This document shows positions 7,635 through 17,228 of a stretch of 64,000 nucleotides of DNA, in pieces; the stretch's first letter is position 1; the number at the start of each line of letters is the position of its first letter. The notes beneath the pieces are model-generated. The model was given only the letters and a program-made list of their open reading frames with translations. It was not told where the DNA came from and did no database searches. This stretch comes from Gammaproteobacteria bacterium (GTDB lineage: Bacteria > Pseudomonadota > Gammaproteobacteria > Eutrophobiales > Eutrophobiaceae), in assembly GCA_028819495.1 (NCBI GenBank), contig JAPPLI010000086.1, positions 62,001 to 126,000 of the forward strand. The letters are read 5' to 3'. Both the position numbers and the translations under genes were made by a program.

Positions 7635-9893
7635 ATGTCTCATCAATTAAGAATGAATTCCATCAATTTGACTGTTCAAGCCATCCTGGTTCTATCACTT
7701 GCGCTGACTCAAAATGCCAATGCGCAGTCAGTTCTTGAAGAAGTTATTGTCACTGCACAAAAACGCGAAGAAAGCGTACAGGATGTGTCCATCTCCATAA
7801 CCGCCCTGAGCGGCGACATGATCAGCGATTTCGGTTTTAAGAATACGCTCGAGATCTTTGATCAGATACCGAATGTGACTGCCGACCAGGGTTCCTATGC
7901 CGGGGCGCTGACCATCAGGGGGAATGCCACGCTGAACACCATGCTGGGGGGAGAAGGGAACGTGGCCTTGTACTTTGATGACGTGTACCGGCCGCAGGCC
8001 TATTACGGCGGCAACAACATGCTGGACCTGGAGCGTGTGGAGGTGCTGCGCGGACCGCAGGGCACGCTGTTCGGGCGCAATGCGACCGCCGGCCTTGTGC
8101 ACTTCATCTCACGCAAGCCGACTGAAGAGTTCGAATCCTATGCCACCTTCGAGTACGGATCCTACGATACCCGCATCGTGGAGGCCGCGGTCAGTGGTCC
8201 CCTGACCGATTCGGTGAGGGGGCGATTGGCGTTCCAGTACCACGAGGACGATGGCTTTCAGGACAACCTGGGGCCGGCCGGCGGAAAGCTCGGTAAAATC
8301 GACCACCTGACCGGCCGCGGCCATCTCGAATTCGACCTCGGCGAGCGGGCGGGCCTGATGCTCACCCTCGAAGCCAGCGACCAGGACGACATCGGTAAGG
8401 GCTTTCACTACTGGGGGCTCCTGGATCCGGCAACCCTGGCGCAGTGTGAGCCGGAGCGGGTGCGGGCCGGACAATGTGTCGGGGGCGGCGCCTTTTTCGG
8501 TCTGCCGACGTTTGGCGATCCGAACCTCGACCCTGAAGAGGTCTATACCGAGCTCGATCCCGGGAACGGGGATAACCGTTACACGCTCGGCACGATTACC
8601 GGGATTGCCAGACTTGATTTCAAACTGACCGATACCATAGACGTCGTATCGATCACCGCCTACGACAGCTACAATCGGTATTTCAACCCCGATGAAGACG
8701 CCACCGCTGTGGGTGCGTTCGGTGGCTATTTCCAGTTCAACGACCACTACACCATTGATTCCGACCAGTTTACCCAGGAGATCAGATTATCCGGCGTGTT
8801 CATGGGTGCGGACTGGACCATGGGATTCTACTATTTCGACGAAGACCGCGATTCGACCAGCACGATAAGGGATTTCGAGAGTATTCAGTCACCCGATACC
8901 AAGGTACAGGGGGATACGGAGTCGTGGGCTGTGTTCGGGCAGGTGGGCATACCGCTCGGGGATCAGTTCCGGCTTATCGGCGGGGTACGCTACACCGATG
9001 ACGACAAGAAGACCGAAGTGCTTACCACCGGCGTTCCGGGTTCGCAGTCGCTGTCCAGCACCAACACTTCAGGCAAGGCAGGCCTGGAGTGGCGGCCGCG
9101 TGAGGACTGGATGCTCTACGGGTCCTTCTCCACCGGATTCCGCTCCGGCAACTTCAATACGGATCTGCTGGGCGGTAATATCAGCCTCCTGAGCGCGGTG
9201 GCTCCGGAGAAAATCAAATCCTACGAGGGTGGCTTCAAGGCAACGCTGTTAGACGGCCGGGCACGGGTGAATGCCGCGCTGTTCTACCAGGACGTCACGG
9301 ACAAGCAGGGCCTCATCTACGACAATGTTGCCGTAGCGCCTGTTGGCCGGCTTATGAGCATTGGAGACGCCGATATCTACGGCGCCGAACTGGAGCTGCT
9401 GCTGATACCCGCAGAGCAACTGGAAATGAGCCTGGGTGTGGGCTGGCTGGATACCGAAATCGATGCGCCCGCAAACTTTTTCGTTCCCGCGAATTTCGGT
9501 ACCGGCGCCAGGGCCTTTGTGGGCGATCAATTTTTCGTGGACGGCAGTGAGCTCGGCACCAGCGCGCCGGAATGGACGATCAACGGTCTTGCCCGCTATC
9601 ACATACCTCTCGGAAACAACGGCAAAGTCAGCGCGCAGGTGGATTTCAATTACCGCGACGACACCAACGGACTCGGCGGCAACGAGCTTACCTACAACGA
9701 GGATCGCTGGCTGGTGAACCTGCGCTTGTTCTGGCGTTCGCAATCAGAACGGTGGCAGGTCGAGGGCTACGTAGAGAATGTCTTCGACCATGAATACATT
9801 GATAACATGATTGCCTTTGCGGGTAGTGACCACGCCTATGGCAACATGGGCATGCCGCGCTGGTTCGGCGTCAAGGTTGGGGTGAATTACTGA
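7635..9893 (+). CDS. TonB-dependent outer-membrane receptor
   Basis: A 752-residue receptor with a signal peptide ending near NANAQS, a TonB-box/plug start (EEVIVTAQKREESVQDV) and the plug motif LERVEVLRGPQGTLFGRNATAG. The C-terminus is a beta-barrel ending in an aromatic residue (KVGVNY). The EEVIVTAQKREE family is the large group of receptors annotated for siderophores, carbohydrates and diverse organics in marine and freshwater Proteobacteria. Only 15 bp separate it from the Tat-exported flavoprotein gene, so it probably brings in the substrate of that periplasmic enzyme set. A paralogous arrangement occurs at 35.5-41.4 kb. Confidence 0.92.
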   Translation: MSHQLRMNSINLTVQAILVLSLALTQNANAQSVLEEVIVTAQKREESVQDVSISITALSGDMISDFGFKNTLEIFDQIPNVTADQGSYAGALTIRGNATLNTMLGGEGNVALYFDDVYRPQAYYGGNNMLDLERVEVLRGPQGTLFGRNATAGLVHFISRKPTEEFESYATFEYGSYDTRIVEAAVSGPLTDSVRGRLAFQYHEDDGFQDNLGPAGGKLGKIDHLTGRGHLEFDLGERAGLMLTLEASDQDDIGKGFHYWGLLDPATLAQCEPERVRAGQCVGGGAFFGLPTFGDPNLDPEEVYTELDPGNGDNRYTLGTITGIARLDFKLTDTIDVVSITAYDSYNRYFNPDEDATAVGAFGGYFQFNDHYTIDSDQFTQEIRLSGVFMGADWTMGFYYFDEDRDSTSTIRDFESIQSPDTKVQGDTESWAVFGQVGIPLGDQFRLIGGVRYTDDDKKTEVLTTGVPGSQSLSSTNTSGKAGLEWRPREDWMLYGSFSTGFRSGNFNTDLLGGNISLLSAVAPEKIKSYEGGFKATLLDGRARVNAALFYQDVTDKQGLIYDNVAVAPVGRLMSIGDADIYGAELELLLIPAEQLEMSLGVGWLDTEIDAPANFFVPANFGTGARAFVGDQFFVDGSELGTSAPEWTINGLARYHIPLGNNGKVSAQVDFNYRDDTNGLGGNELTYNEDRWLVNLRLFWRSQSERWQVEGYVENVFDHEYIDNMIAFAGSDHAYGNMGMPRWFGVKVGVNY

Positions 9894-9908
9894 ACAGGTA
9901 TTACGCTG

Positions 9909-11840
9909 ATGCCCAACGATCGCGATCTGGGGATGGATCGCAAGATCACCCGCCGCGATTTTATCGAGGGGGTGAGTGTCGCCATCGCCGGCAGCATGCT
10001 GCCGGGGCAGATCCTGGCTGCCGTGCCTGGTCCCAATTCATCTTCTATAGTGAAAAATTACCCGCCGGGCCAGGGCGGGATGCGTGGCAGCCACAACGGC
10101 TCCTTCGAAGTCGCACACCAACTTGCCCGGGAAGCGCGTAAGGATTGGGGGCCGGCGGAAGATCCCGACGGCATGGTCTATGACCTGGTTGTTGTCGGCG
10201 CCGGGATCAGTGGTTTATCGGCCGCGTACTTTTATCAAAAAGAAAATCCCGACGCTGCGATTCTCATCCTCGACAACCATGATGATTTCGGCGGTCACGC
10301 CAAGCGCAACGAATTCCTTCACAAGGGAAAGAAAACAATTGCCTACGGGGGCAGTCAATCCATCGACAGCCCGGGGGGATTCAGCAAGGTCGCGACGAAG
10401 CTGCTCGAAGATCTGCAGATTGATGTTAAACGCTTCGAGACCGCATATGACCAGGAATTTGCCAAACGCTGGGGTCTTGGAGCGTCCATTTACTTTGATC
10501 GGCCTACCTACGGGGTAGACCAGGTCGTGCCGGCGCCACTCCTGCCATGGAACACCCTGATGCCCATGGGTGAGTCGAAATTGTCAATGGAGCAGGCGAT
10601 TCCGACCATGCCTGTTTCCGACGAGGCCAAACGTCAACTACTTGAACTCTACACCCAGACAAAAGACAAGATACCTGACCAGTGGATATTTGGTGAGTGG
10701 TCCTACCTGGAAAGTATCAGCTATCTGGATTTCCTCACCAGGCACTTGGGGGTAACAGACCCCGAAGCCCTGGGCCTGTTTCAATATGTCCTGTCCGACA
10801 TGATCGGTGCAGACCTTGTCCCGGCGCTCTGGGCAATGGCACTGGGCCTGCCGGGACTGGATGCGACCAGTCTTGGTATGTTCAAGGGACCGATCAACTG
10901 GGGCCTGAGAGTATCGAGAGAGCCGTACATCTATCACTTTCCCGACGGCAATGCGTCCGTGGCCCGCCTGCTGGTTCGGCGCCTGATTCCGGACGTTGCC
11001 CCGGGTAACACCATGGAAGATATCGTCGGTGCAGCCTTTGATTACTCGCGTCTCGACCGCATGTCCTCGCCGGTCCGTCTTCGACTTGGCAGCACGGCCG
11101 TGAATGTCCGGAATATCGATGGCAATAACAACGCCAAAGAAGCCGGGGTTACCTACGTGCGGGGCGGAAAGACTTTTCAGGTGCGGGGCCGCAATTGCGT
11201 GCTCGCCTGTTACAACAGGATTATCCCCCACCTGTGTCCCCAACTGCCCGCAAGGCAAAAGGAGGCGCTGTCAACACTGGTGAAGGTCCCCCTCGTCTAC
11301 ACCAATGTGCTGCTTCGCAACTGGCAGCCCTGGCAGAAGCTCGGCCTCGGCATAGCGAATTGCCCGGGCACCTACCATCGTGTGGCGATGCTCGATTTTC
11401 CGGTAAGTCTCGGGTCGGCTGAGTTTTCCAAAAACCCTGAAGAGCCGATCGTCGCTCACATGAATCGAATCCCCGCAAGTCCAGGTCTGGCGCCGGCTGA
11501 ACAGAACAAGGCGGGCCGCCTGGAATTGCTTGCGACATCGTTTGAGACCATTGAGAGAGAGACGCGCACCCATTTGACGGGGATGCTCGGCAGTGCGGGC
11601 TTTGATCCGGCCCACGACATCGAGGGTATTACGGTCAACCGCTGGCCGCACGGTTACGCGTGGAGCCCCAACCCGGTCTTTGACAACTACGAAGACGATG
11701 AATTGCCCAACGTGGTGGGGCGCCAGCGCTTCGGCCGTGTCGCCATAGCCAACTCGGATGCAGGGGCTTTTCCGGCAATGCAAGAGGCCATCGATCAGGC
11801 CCACCGGGCCATAGGTGACCTCAGGAACCAAGGGCAATGA
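9909..11840 (+). CDS. Tat-exported FAD oxidoreductase, spermidine-dehydrogenase-like
   Basis: A 643-residue flavoprotein. Residues 14-18 (TRRDF) followed by a hydrophobic stretch ending ILAAVPG form a twin-arginine signal, so it should be folded with its cofactor and then exported. The FAD motif VVVGAGISGLSAAYF lies at residues 94-108, and DNHDDFGGHAKRNEF follows. This layout resembles Pseudomonas spermidine dehydrogenase SpdH. The closest relative in the window is the 35.5-37.5 kb protein, which has the same motifs. The likely role is periplasmic oxidation of an amine, with electrons passed to the respiratory chain. The neighbours are a TonB receptor upstream and a quinohemoprotein dehydrogenase downstream. 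The substrate is uncertain. Confidence 0.78.
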   Translation: MPNDRDLGMDRKITRRDFIEGVSVAIAGSMLPGQILAAVPGPNSSSIVKNYPPGQGGMRGSHNGSFEVAHQLAREARKDWGPAEDPDGMVYDLVVVGAGISGLSAAYFYQKENPDAAILILDNHDDFGGHAKRNEFLHKGKKTIAYGGSQSIDSPGGFSKVATKLLEDLQIDVKRFETAYDQEFAKRWGLGASIYFDRPTYGVDQVVPAPLLPWNTLMPMGESKLSMEQAIPTMPVSDEAKRQLLELYTQTKDKIPDQWIFGEWSYLESISYLDFLTRHLGVTDPEALGLFQYVLSDMIGADLVPALWAMALGLPGLDATSLGMFKGPINWGLRVSREPYIYHFPDGNASVARLLVRRLIPDVAPGNTMEDIVGAAFDYSRLDRMSSPVRLRLGSTAVNVRNIDGNNNAKEAGVTYVRGGKTFQVRGRNCVLACYNRIIPHLCPQLPARQKEALSTLVKVPLVYTNVLLRNWQPWQKLGLGIANCPGTYHRVAMLDFPVSLGSAEFSKNPEEPIVAHMNRIPASPGLAPAEQNKAGRLELLATSFETIERETRTHLTGMLGSAGFDPAHDIEGITVNRWPHGYAWSPNPVFDNYEDDELPNVVGRQRFGRVAIANSDAGAFPAMQEAIDQAHRAIGDLRNQGQ

Positions 11841-11904
11841 TTTCACACCGGCTGTGAAGTCGCGGTAAAGTGATTAACTGGAAAGAGTACCAGGAGTAAA
11901 TAAT

Positions 11905-14067
11905 ATGAGATCGTTTTCTGTGGTTGTTTTCCTGCTGACGGCTATCTCCGGAATGCATGGCTGTGGCGAAGATGAAGGAAGCAGCCCATTCACAGACAAT
12001 ATGGAAACATCTCAATCCACCGGTGTTGCGGATGCACAAGCAGATTCGTCCGGAGCGGTAAGCCATGAACGTGCATTGAATGCCACCGATGATATAGAAA
12101 ACTGGCTGTTGCATGGACGTACCTATGACGAGCAGCGTTTCAGTCCGCTCGATCAGATTACCCAGGCCAATATCAATCGCCTGGGTTTAGCCTGGGCTCT
12201 CGATATTCCAAGTAGTGACGGTCTTGTGGCGACGCCGATTGTCGTTGACGGAACCGTATATTTAAGTGCCCCCTTCAGTATCATTTATGCTGTTGATGCC
12301 GCATCCGGCGATCTTCTCTGGTCCTATGATCCGCAAGTGAAATTGAACCTGAGTGTGTTTGGGTCCTGGCTGTCCCGTTGGAACCGGGGTGTGGCCGTAT
12401 GGAATGGAAAAGTGATTGTCGGTACCGGTGATTGCAGGTTGGTCGCTGTCGATGCAGGAAAGGGAACCCCCGTCTGGGAAGTTGAGACCTGCGACAGCAG
12501 TATCGGCTATGCCATTACCGGTGCGCCAAGGGTGGGTGATGGGAAGGTTTTTATCGGTAACGCGGGAGCTGACTGGGGCCTGCGCGGCTATGTCACGGCC
12601 TATGACGCGGATTCCGGTGAGTTTGTATGGCGTTTTTATACGGTGCCCCGTGATACTGTTTCTGACCAGGAACCACAAGAACTTGAAACGACCGCGGAGA
12701 CCGGGAGCGGGGAAGCTGGGCGCCGGTACGGCGGCGGTGGCTCGGTATGGGACTCCATGACCTATGATCAGGAATTGAACCGGTTATACCTGGGAACAGA
12801 CAGTGTTTTTCCCGAGTATATCAACATCACGGATCCCGAAGAGTTCGATGACCTGCTGACCAATTCCATTGTTGCCCTGGATGCCGCGACAGGCGAATTC
12901 CTGTGGCATTACCAGACGGTACCGGCAGGCAAGTTGGACTATAACGCGGCTGCACATATGATCCTTGCCGATATGGAGATTGAAGGTGAGAGTCGAAAAA
13001 TCCTGATGCAGGCGCCTAAAAATGGATTTTTTTATGTCATCGACCGCAGCAATGGCGAGCTGCTGTCAGCGGACAACTATACGACAGTGACCTGGGCCAG
13101 TCATATTGACCCGGAAACAGGCAAGCCTGTTCTCGATACTGCTGTTCCATCCGTGGACCCCGAAAGTGGCAAGCCGCTTGTCTACCCTTATGGATGGGGA
13201 GGGCACAACTGGCACCCCATGAGTTACAGTCTCGACACCGGCCTGGTTTATATCCCGGTGCTGGATGTCGCAGCAGTCGTTCAACAATCACCCGAATCGG
13301 GCGAAGCGGAAGAACCGCTGGGGCAGAGCGCCTACGGTGCAGGTGCAGGCAAGGTGGCGGAAGACGAAATGCTGGGCAGGCTTGTGGCCTGGGACCCGGC
13401 GACCCAGTCGGAACGATGGTCGCAGGAGCATAAATTACCGTGGAATGGGGGCGTGCTATCGACCGCGGGCGGACTTGTATTCCAGGGAAATGCCGAAGGC
13501 AGGTTCAATGTCTTTGCCGCGGACGATGGTGAATTACTGTGGACCATGAAGACCGGTTCGGCGATCCAGGCGTCACCGGTGACTGTTCGCATTAATGGGC
13601 AACAACTGGTCATCGTCCCGGTGGGGTGGGGCGGCCCGCAACGATTATGGATTCCGCGTCACAATGCACTGCCCGAATCAAGAGGCAATAGCCGTTTGAT
13701 CGCATTCAGGCTGGATGGCGACGCAACCCTGCCGGCACAGACCAGCCATTCCATGCCTGTTCCCGAGCCGCCGCAACAAAGCGACACAGCCGAGTTCATT
13801 GCCCGTGGTGAAAAATTGTATGGCCAAACCGGTTGTGTCTGGTGCCATGGTGTCGATGTCGAGGGCGGCAGCGACTCGGTCCCGAATTTGCGTTATCTCA
13901 CTAAGGAGCAACATGCGGCATGGGACGCCATCGTCCTGGGTGGCGCCTACCAGCATAAGGGAATGCTTTCCTACAAGGATGCGCTCAGTGCAGAAGATTC
14001 AGCCGCGATACATGCCTACGTGATTGAAAGGGCCTGGAAGGCGTATAAAGAACAATCTACACAATGA
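11905..14067 (+). CDS. PQQ-dependent quinohemoprotein dehydrogenase (divergent)
   Basis: A 720-residue secreted protein with an eight-bladed PQQ propeller (repeats such as NGKVIVGTGDCRLVAVDAGKG) and a C-terminal cytochrome c domain with CVWCH near residue 643. The hydrophobic N-terminus ends in GMHGC and may be a weak lipobox. QAPKNGFFYVIDR is a family hallmark of type II alcohol dehydrogenases. Two features differ from the classical enzymes: the adjacent Cys-Cys pair that normally lies just before NRGVAV is replaced by a WLSRW sequence, and the usual GNGSPW near the active site reads TDSVFP. The candidate catalytic Asp remains in KLDYN. It probably oxidises an alcohol in the periplasm, but substrate range may be altered. 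It lies 90 bp upstream of the linalool-dehydratase-like gene. Confidence 0.85.
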   Translation: MRSFSVVVFLLTAISGMHGCGEDEGSSPFTDNMETSQSTGVADAQADSSGAVSHERALNATDDIENWLLHGRTYDEQRFSPLDQITQANINRLGLAWALDIPSSDGLVATPIVVDGTVYLSAPFSIIYAVDAASGDLLWSYDPQVKLNLSVFGSWLSRWNRGVAVWNGKVIVGTGDCRLVAVDAGKGTPVWEVETCDSSIGYAITGAPRVGDGKVFIGNAGADWGLRGYVTAYDADSGEFVWRFYTVPRDTVSDQEPQELETTAETGSGEAGRRYGGGGSVWDSMTYDQELNRLYLGTDSVFPEYINITDPEEFDDLLTNSIVALDAATGEFLWHYQTVPAGKLDYNAAAHMILADMEIEGESRKILMQAPKNGFFYVIDRSNGELLSADNYTTVTWASHIDPETGKPVLDTAVPSVDPESGKPLVYPYGWGGHNWHPMSYSLDTGLVYIPVLDVAAVVQQSPESGEAEEPLGQSAYGAGAGKVAEDEMLGRLVAWDPATQSERWSQEHKLPWNGGVLSTAGGLVFQGNAEGRFNVFAADDGELLWTMKTGSAIQASPVTVRINGQQLVIVPVGWGGPQRLWIPRHNALPESRGNSRLIAFRLDGDATLPAQTSHSMPVPEPPQQSDTAEFIARGEKLYGQTGCVWCHGVDVEGGSDSVPNLRYLTKEQHAAWDAIVLGGAYQHKGMLSYKDALSAEDSAAIHAYVIERAWKAYKEQSTQ

Positions 14068-14157
14068 TCCTGGTTCAGAAGAGAAGAAGATTGATATACG
14101 CTCTATAATACTGGATACAGTGAAAAACTGATTTATTGTTCAACCTAGGAGATATCC

Positions 14158-15798
14158 ATGATGAACTTCCGTATTTGCAAGCTGTTCTTTTTGATCGCAG
14201 TGACGGTATGTACGCCTGCGACTTCCTTCGGAAATTCTGCCTATGAAGTAGACATTCTTGATACCGAGCAACTCGGCCATGTTCGGCACATTATTGATTC
14301 CGCGCGCCAACTGCCCGGGGACTGGCGTTATCTGGAACCACGCGCGATGCTTACTTACGACGCCTACCAGTTCCAGTTGGCGTTTATGTCCTATGCCCTG
14401 GCCATGGTGCAAATAAACTACACGCCAGCCTATAAAGAGTTATACAAGGATGCACAATTAAGTCTGATTGAAAAAATGATGCGTCGTGATGTCTGGGCTC
14501 CCACGTGGCTGGAAATCATTGAAATGGAGCCTTACAAGAGCTACCTGGAAGCAGGTAAGGAATGGCGTGATCCGGTTCGTGAAAAAAATATCATGTACAG
14601 CGGCCATCTCCTGCAGATGATCGGCCTGTATGCAGTGCTGTACAAGGATTTTCGTTTCGACAATCCCGATTCCATCGTGTTCGAAATACCTGGCCTGAAC
14701 GGTTTCAGAAACACCTACGATCACCATTCGCTTGCGCAACTTATATATGATCAATTTGTAGAGAATGATTATATGGGTATTGAATGTGAACCCAATGACG
14801 TTTTTGCGGAGTGTAATCAGCACCCCATTCTTGGACTTATCCACTATGACTGGATACATGGGAGTATGCTTTCGGATGTGCGTCATGCCTTTTGGGACAA
14901 GGCTGAAGAACTGAATTACATTGCGCCCCATACATCCAGGACCATGTATTATTACCGTGTCACGGAACAGGAACGTGTGGATAAGCCCTTTGCGTGGGCC
15001 GACGGGTGGAATGCGATGATGATGCACGCATGGAATACCGATGTGGTACGCAAGATCTATCCGGCCCAGCGTGATGCGGAAAAGGCGGCCTTGATGGATA
15101 CTCACCCGGAACACTGGCGCCGCAGGTGGTCAACACCGATCGCGTGTTTTGACTTTGGCTTTCTGGCCGCCTACGCAGCGGAAATGGATGATCGTGACAC
15201 GGTATCCGCGATGCTTGACTATGCTGATCGTCACTTTAACCCGCAATGGGAGGATGGCAGGTACTTCTATCCCCGGCGTGATATAACCGAGGCTGCATTT
15301 TTCGATGGCTTACGTTCTGAAAAGGACTGGATCGTCCCGGAAGAGAAATATGGCCAGCACGAAATGACTGTCCTGATCGGGAACGTCATTCTCCCGCTGG
15401 CGAGACTCAATCCCGGGAACGGATTGAGGCGACTTTATGACAGGGACAGTGCACAGGATTGGATAACCGGTGATACGCCGGAAGTTGTGAACGTAAAATA
15501 TCCCGAAGTCCTGATCAGCCATGCCGCATACAATCGTGAACATAATCGATTGAGTGTCCACATCAAACCCGGGACCGCTTACCGGGGCATGACCGATATC
15601 GGTGTCATCAATCTTGATACGGGAACGCACTATAGCGTGATGTTTGACGGCAAAGAAGTTTTCCGGCTTCATCAGGGCAAGGTGGTATCCAAGGAAAGTG
15701 GCGGGGTGGAGGGCGCATGGGATGCAAGCGACTCTATCCTGACCATTTCCCTGCCAATCGATGAGGGGCACGCACTGGACATTGTATCCATGATGTGA
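14158..15798 (+). CDS. Linalool dehydratase/isomerase (Ldi) family protein
   Basis: A 546-residue secreted protein (signal peptide ending near TSFGNS). The known Castellaniella enzyme interconverts geraniol, linalool and myrcene in the periplasm. Its active-site landmarks are matched here: EKNIMYSGHL (His150, equivalent to EKENIMYKGHL) and GIECEPNDVFAEC, with Cys210 and Cys219 nine residues apart as in the two catalytic cysteines. FMSYALAMV resembles the family's early aromatic helix. Relative to the prototype there are about 18 extra residues between the His and the first Cys, and roughly 100 extra residues at the C-terminus. An AGGAGAT ribosome site precedes the ATG. The family assignment is good; monoterpene substrate is inference, because Ldi-domain proteins probably have wider substrates. 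Confidence 0.8.
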   Translation: MMNFRICKLFFLIAVTVCTPATSFGNSAYEVDILDTEQLGHVRHIIDSARQLPGDWRYLEPRAMLTYDAYQFQLAFMSYALAMVQINYTPAYKELYKDAQLSLIEKMMRRDVWAPTWLEIIEMEPYKSYLEAGKEWRDPVREKNIMYSGHLLQMIGLYAVLYKDFRFDNPDSIVFEIPGLNGFRNTYDHHSLAQLIYDQFVENDYMGIECEPNDVFAECNQHPILGLIHYDWIHGSMLSDVRHAFWDKAEELNYIAPHTSRTMYYYRVTEQERVDKPFAWADGWNAMMMHAWNTDVVRKIYPAQRDAEKAALMDTHPEHWRRRWSTPIACFDFGFLAAYAAEMDDRDTVSAMLDYADRHFNPQWEDGRYFYPRRDITEAAFFDGLRSEKDWIVPEEKYGQHEMTVLIGNVILPLARLNPGNGLRRLYDRDSAQDWITGDTPEVVNVKYPEVLISHAAYNREHNRLSVHIKPGTAYRGMTDIGVINLDTGTHYSVMFDGKEVFRLHQGKVVSKESGGVEGAWDASDSILTISLPIDEGHALDIVSMM

Positions 15799-16616
15799 GC
15801 GCAACCGTCGCTTTCGTACAGGCTTTCCGGATGCATTTATTTGACTTCCAGTGCCACAGGCTGACAGGGGTAGTTCATTTTATTTCACGAAATATATTGA
15901 TTCCGGTATTGATATTTCTTTCGTACGGCGCTTTTGCCGTTACGGAAGATGAAGTCGTTGATTTCCTGAACTCAGATCCATCGTTCCTGTCACGGCACCC
16001 GGAATTATTGGAGAAGGCTTTCAGGTATGAACAATTGTCCCGCGAGAAAAATGCAAGAATGGAGAGGGCGAAAATTCTATCGGAAGCCCAGGATATTATC
16101 CGCAAATTCCAGATAGAACGGGAAGCGTCAGAGAACAGGGGAAAAACGGTGATTGCGTTTATGGATTACGATTGCCGGCCCTGCCGGGAGGACAGGCTTG
16201 AACATCAACGCGCAACTCAATTGGCTGAAATGATCGAGGTAATTGAGATCCCGCTGGGTATCATGTCTTCGGCATCCGCACAGGCTGTTCGTATATTGCT
16301 GACGCTTCAGGCAGCAGACAGGCAGCGCGCCAGGTCATTCCACCAGGACCTGCTCAACGAAAGATTACCGCTTACCTACGCCGCGGTTACCGGAACAGCG
16401 GCAAAGAACCGCATCCAGGACCAGGAACTGGAGAATGTATTGAGAGACGAGTGGTCTTCCGATGAGCTCAGACGGATTCAGGACCTGGCGGTTGCCCTGG
16501 GCGTGGAAGGAACTCCCGCCTACCTTGCCGGTTGTGAACTGGTCAAAGGCAGGGCCGGGTTGAATCTACTGATTGAATCATGGGTGGATTGTATCCCGGA
16601 TCCTCTCGCGCCATGA
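15795..16616 (+). CDS. DsbA/thioredoxin-fold exported protein
   Basis: The GTG start overlaps the stop of the Ldi-family gene, so the two are probably translationally coupled. A hydrophobic segment (NILIPVLIFLSYGAFA) acts as an internal-looking signal peptide; a shorter start at the ATG at 15831 is possible. The mature protein has a helical, charged N-terminal part and a thioredoxin-like domain with YDCRPCRE, a C-x-x-C redox site, and later GVEGTPAYLAG with the cis-proline (TP) typical of DsbA-like proteins. It probably makes or isomerises disulfides in the neighbouring exported enzymes, such as the Cys-containing Ldi protein. Partner assignment is inference. Confidence 0.75.
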   Translation: MSATVAFVQAFRMHLFDFQCHRLTGVVHFISRNILIPVLIFLSYGAFAVTEDEVVDFLNSDPSFLSRHPELLEKAFRYEQLSREKNARMERAKILSEAQDIIRKFQIEREASENRGKTVIAFMDYDCRPCREDRLEHQRATQLAEMIEVIEIPLGIMSSASAQAVRILLTLQAADRQRARSFHQDLLNERLPLTYAAVTGTAAKNRIQDQELENVLRDEWSSDELRRIQDLAVALGVEGTPAYLAGCELVKGRAGLNLLIESWVDCIPDPLAP

Positions 16617-16708
16617 GGAGGATGCAAAATCCAGGTGGTGGAGCAGGGGCGGTCCGCGCCTTCACTACCATCCGGTTATTGGTTGGCGGTTTGGCATTTG
16701 TCTTTATA

Positions 16709-16859
16709 GGAACCATCTAAAAATGCCCTCCATGGCATTTTCAGAGACGGAAACGGAAAAGTGCGATTTTCCGTTTCCTTCATTTTCAATCACTGACGTG
16801 ACTAACAAATGGCAGCATATCCCTATGCCGCACGGGCACCTCTAATTTTTAGAGGTGCC
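16709..16859 (-). mobile_element. Five-hairpin MITE-like element, copy B (reverse)
   Basis: This is the same element as copy A in opposite orientation, 151 bp, starting GGAACCATCTAAAAAT and ending ATTTTTAGAGGTGCC on the plus strand. The flanks TTTATA and CTTATG share TTAT, as in copy A. All five hairpins are recognisable, with small changes. It lies between the DsbA-like gene and the VapB-type antitoxin. The remainder of the 16617-16970 gap holds no gene. Confidence 0.8.
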
Positions 16860-16932
16860 CTTATGTCGCATTCACTTCATGCCGAAGATAAGGTTGATGC
16901 GTCAGCCTTGACTTGTATATTTTCTCATGACA

Positions 16933-16951
16933 TGCTATCAAATTGATAGCA
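16933..16951. promoter_or_regulatory. 19-bp perfect palindrome, probable antitoxin operator
   Basis: TGCTATCAA-A-TTGATAGCA has two 9-bp arms around one base and lies 19 bp before the antitoxin start, just after a TTGACT hexamer (16908-16913). Ribbon-helix-helix antitoxins such as FitA/VapB bind symmetrical sites in their own promoter. Confidence 0.6.
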
Positions 16952-16970
16952 AAACCTGGAGAAGAGCAAG

Positions 16971-17228
16971 ATGGCAACGATTAATGTACGGCGACTGGAT
17001 GACGGCGTGGTTCAGCGTCTCAAACAGTGCGCGGCCAGGAACAACCGCTCTCTGGAGAGCGAACTGCGTCATATTCTTCAACGTGCAGCCGACGATGACA
17101 CGTCGGCAAAGCGCGTTTCTTTCCGCGCCCTGGCAACGAGGCTGCGGCGTAAAACCAAGGGGCGGACGCAGACGCCCTCGGAGGTCCTGGTCCGCGCCGA
17201 TCGCGACGCCGGACACCGATTGGCATGA
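16971..17228 (+). CDS. FitA/VapB-type ribbon-helix-helix antitoxin
   Basis: An 85-residue protein starting MATINVRRLDDGVVQRLKQCAARNNRSLESELRHIL, the classic FitA-like ribbon-helix-helix. The first strand would pair in a dimer that binds DNA; the C-terminal ~40 basic residues would wrap the toxin. Its stop overlaps the toxin start by four bases (ATGA). A perfect palindrome stands immediately upstream and a ribosome site (GGAGAAGAG) precedes the ATG. Confidence 0.88.
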   Translation: MATINVRRLDDGVVQRLKQCAARNNRSLESELRHILQRAADDDTSAKRVSFRALATRLRRKTKGRTQTPSEVLVRADRDAGHRLA

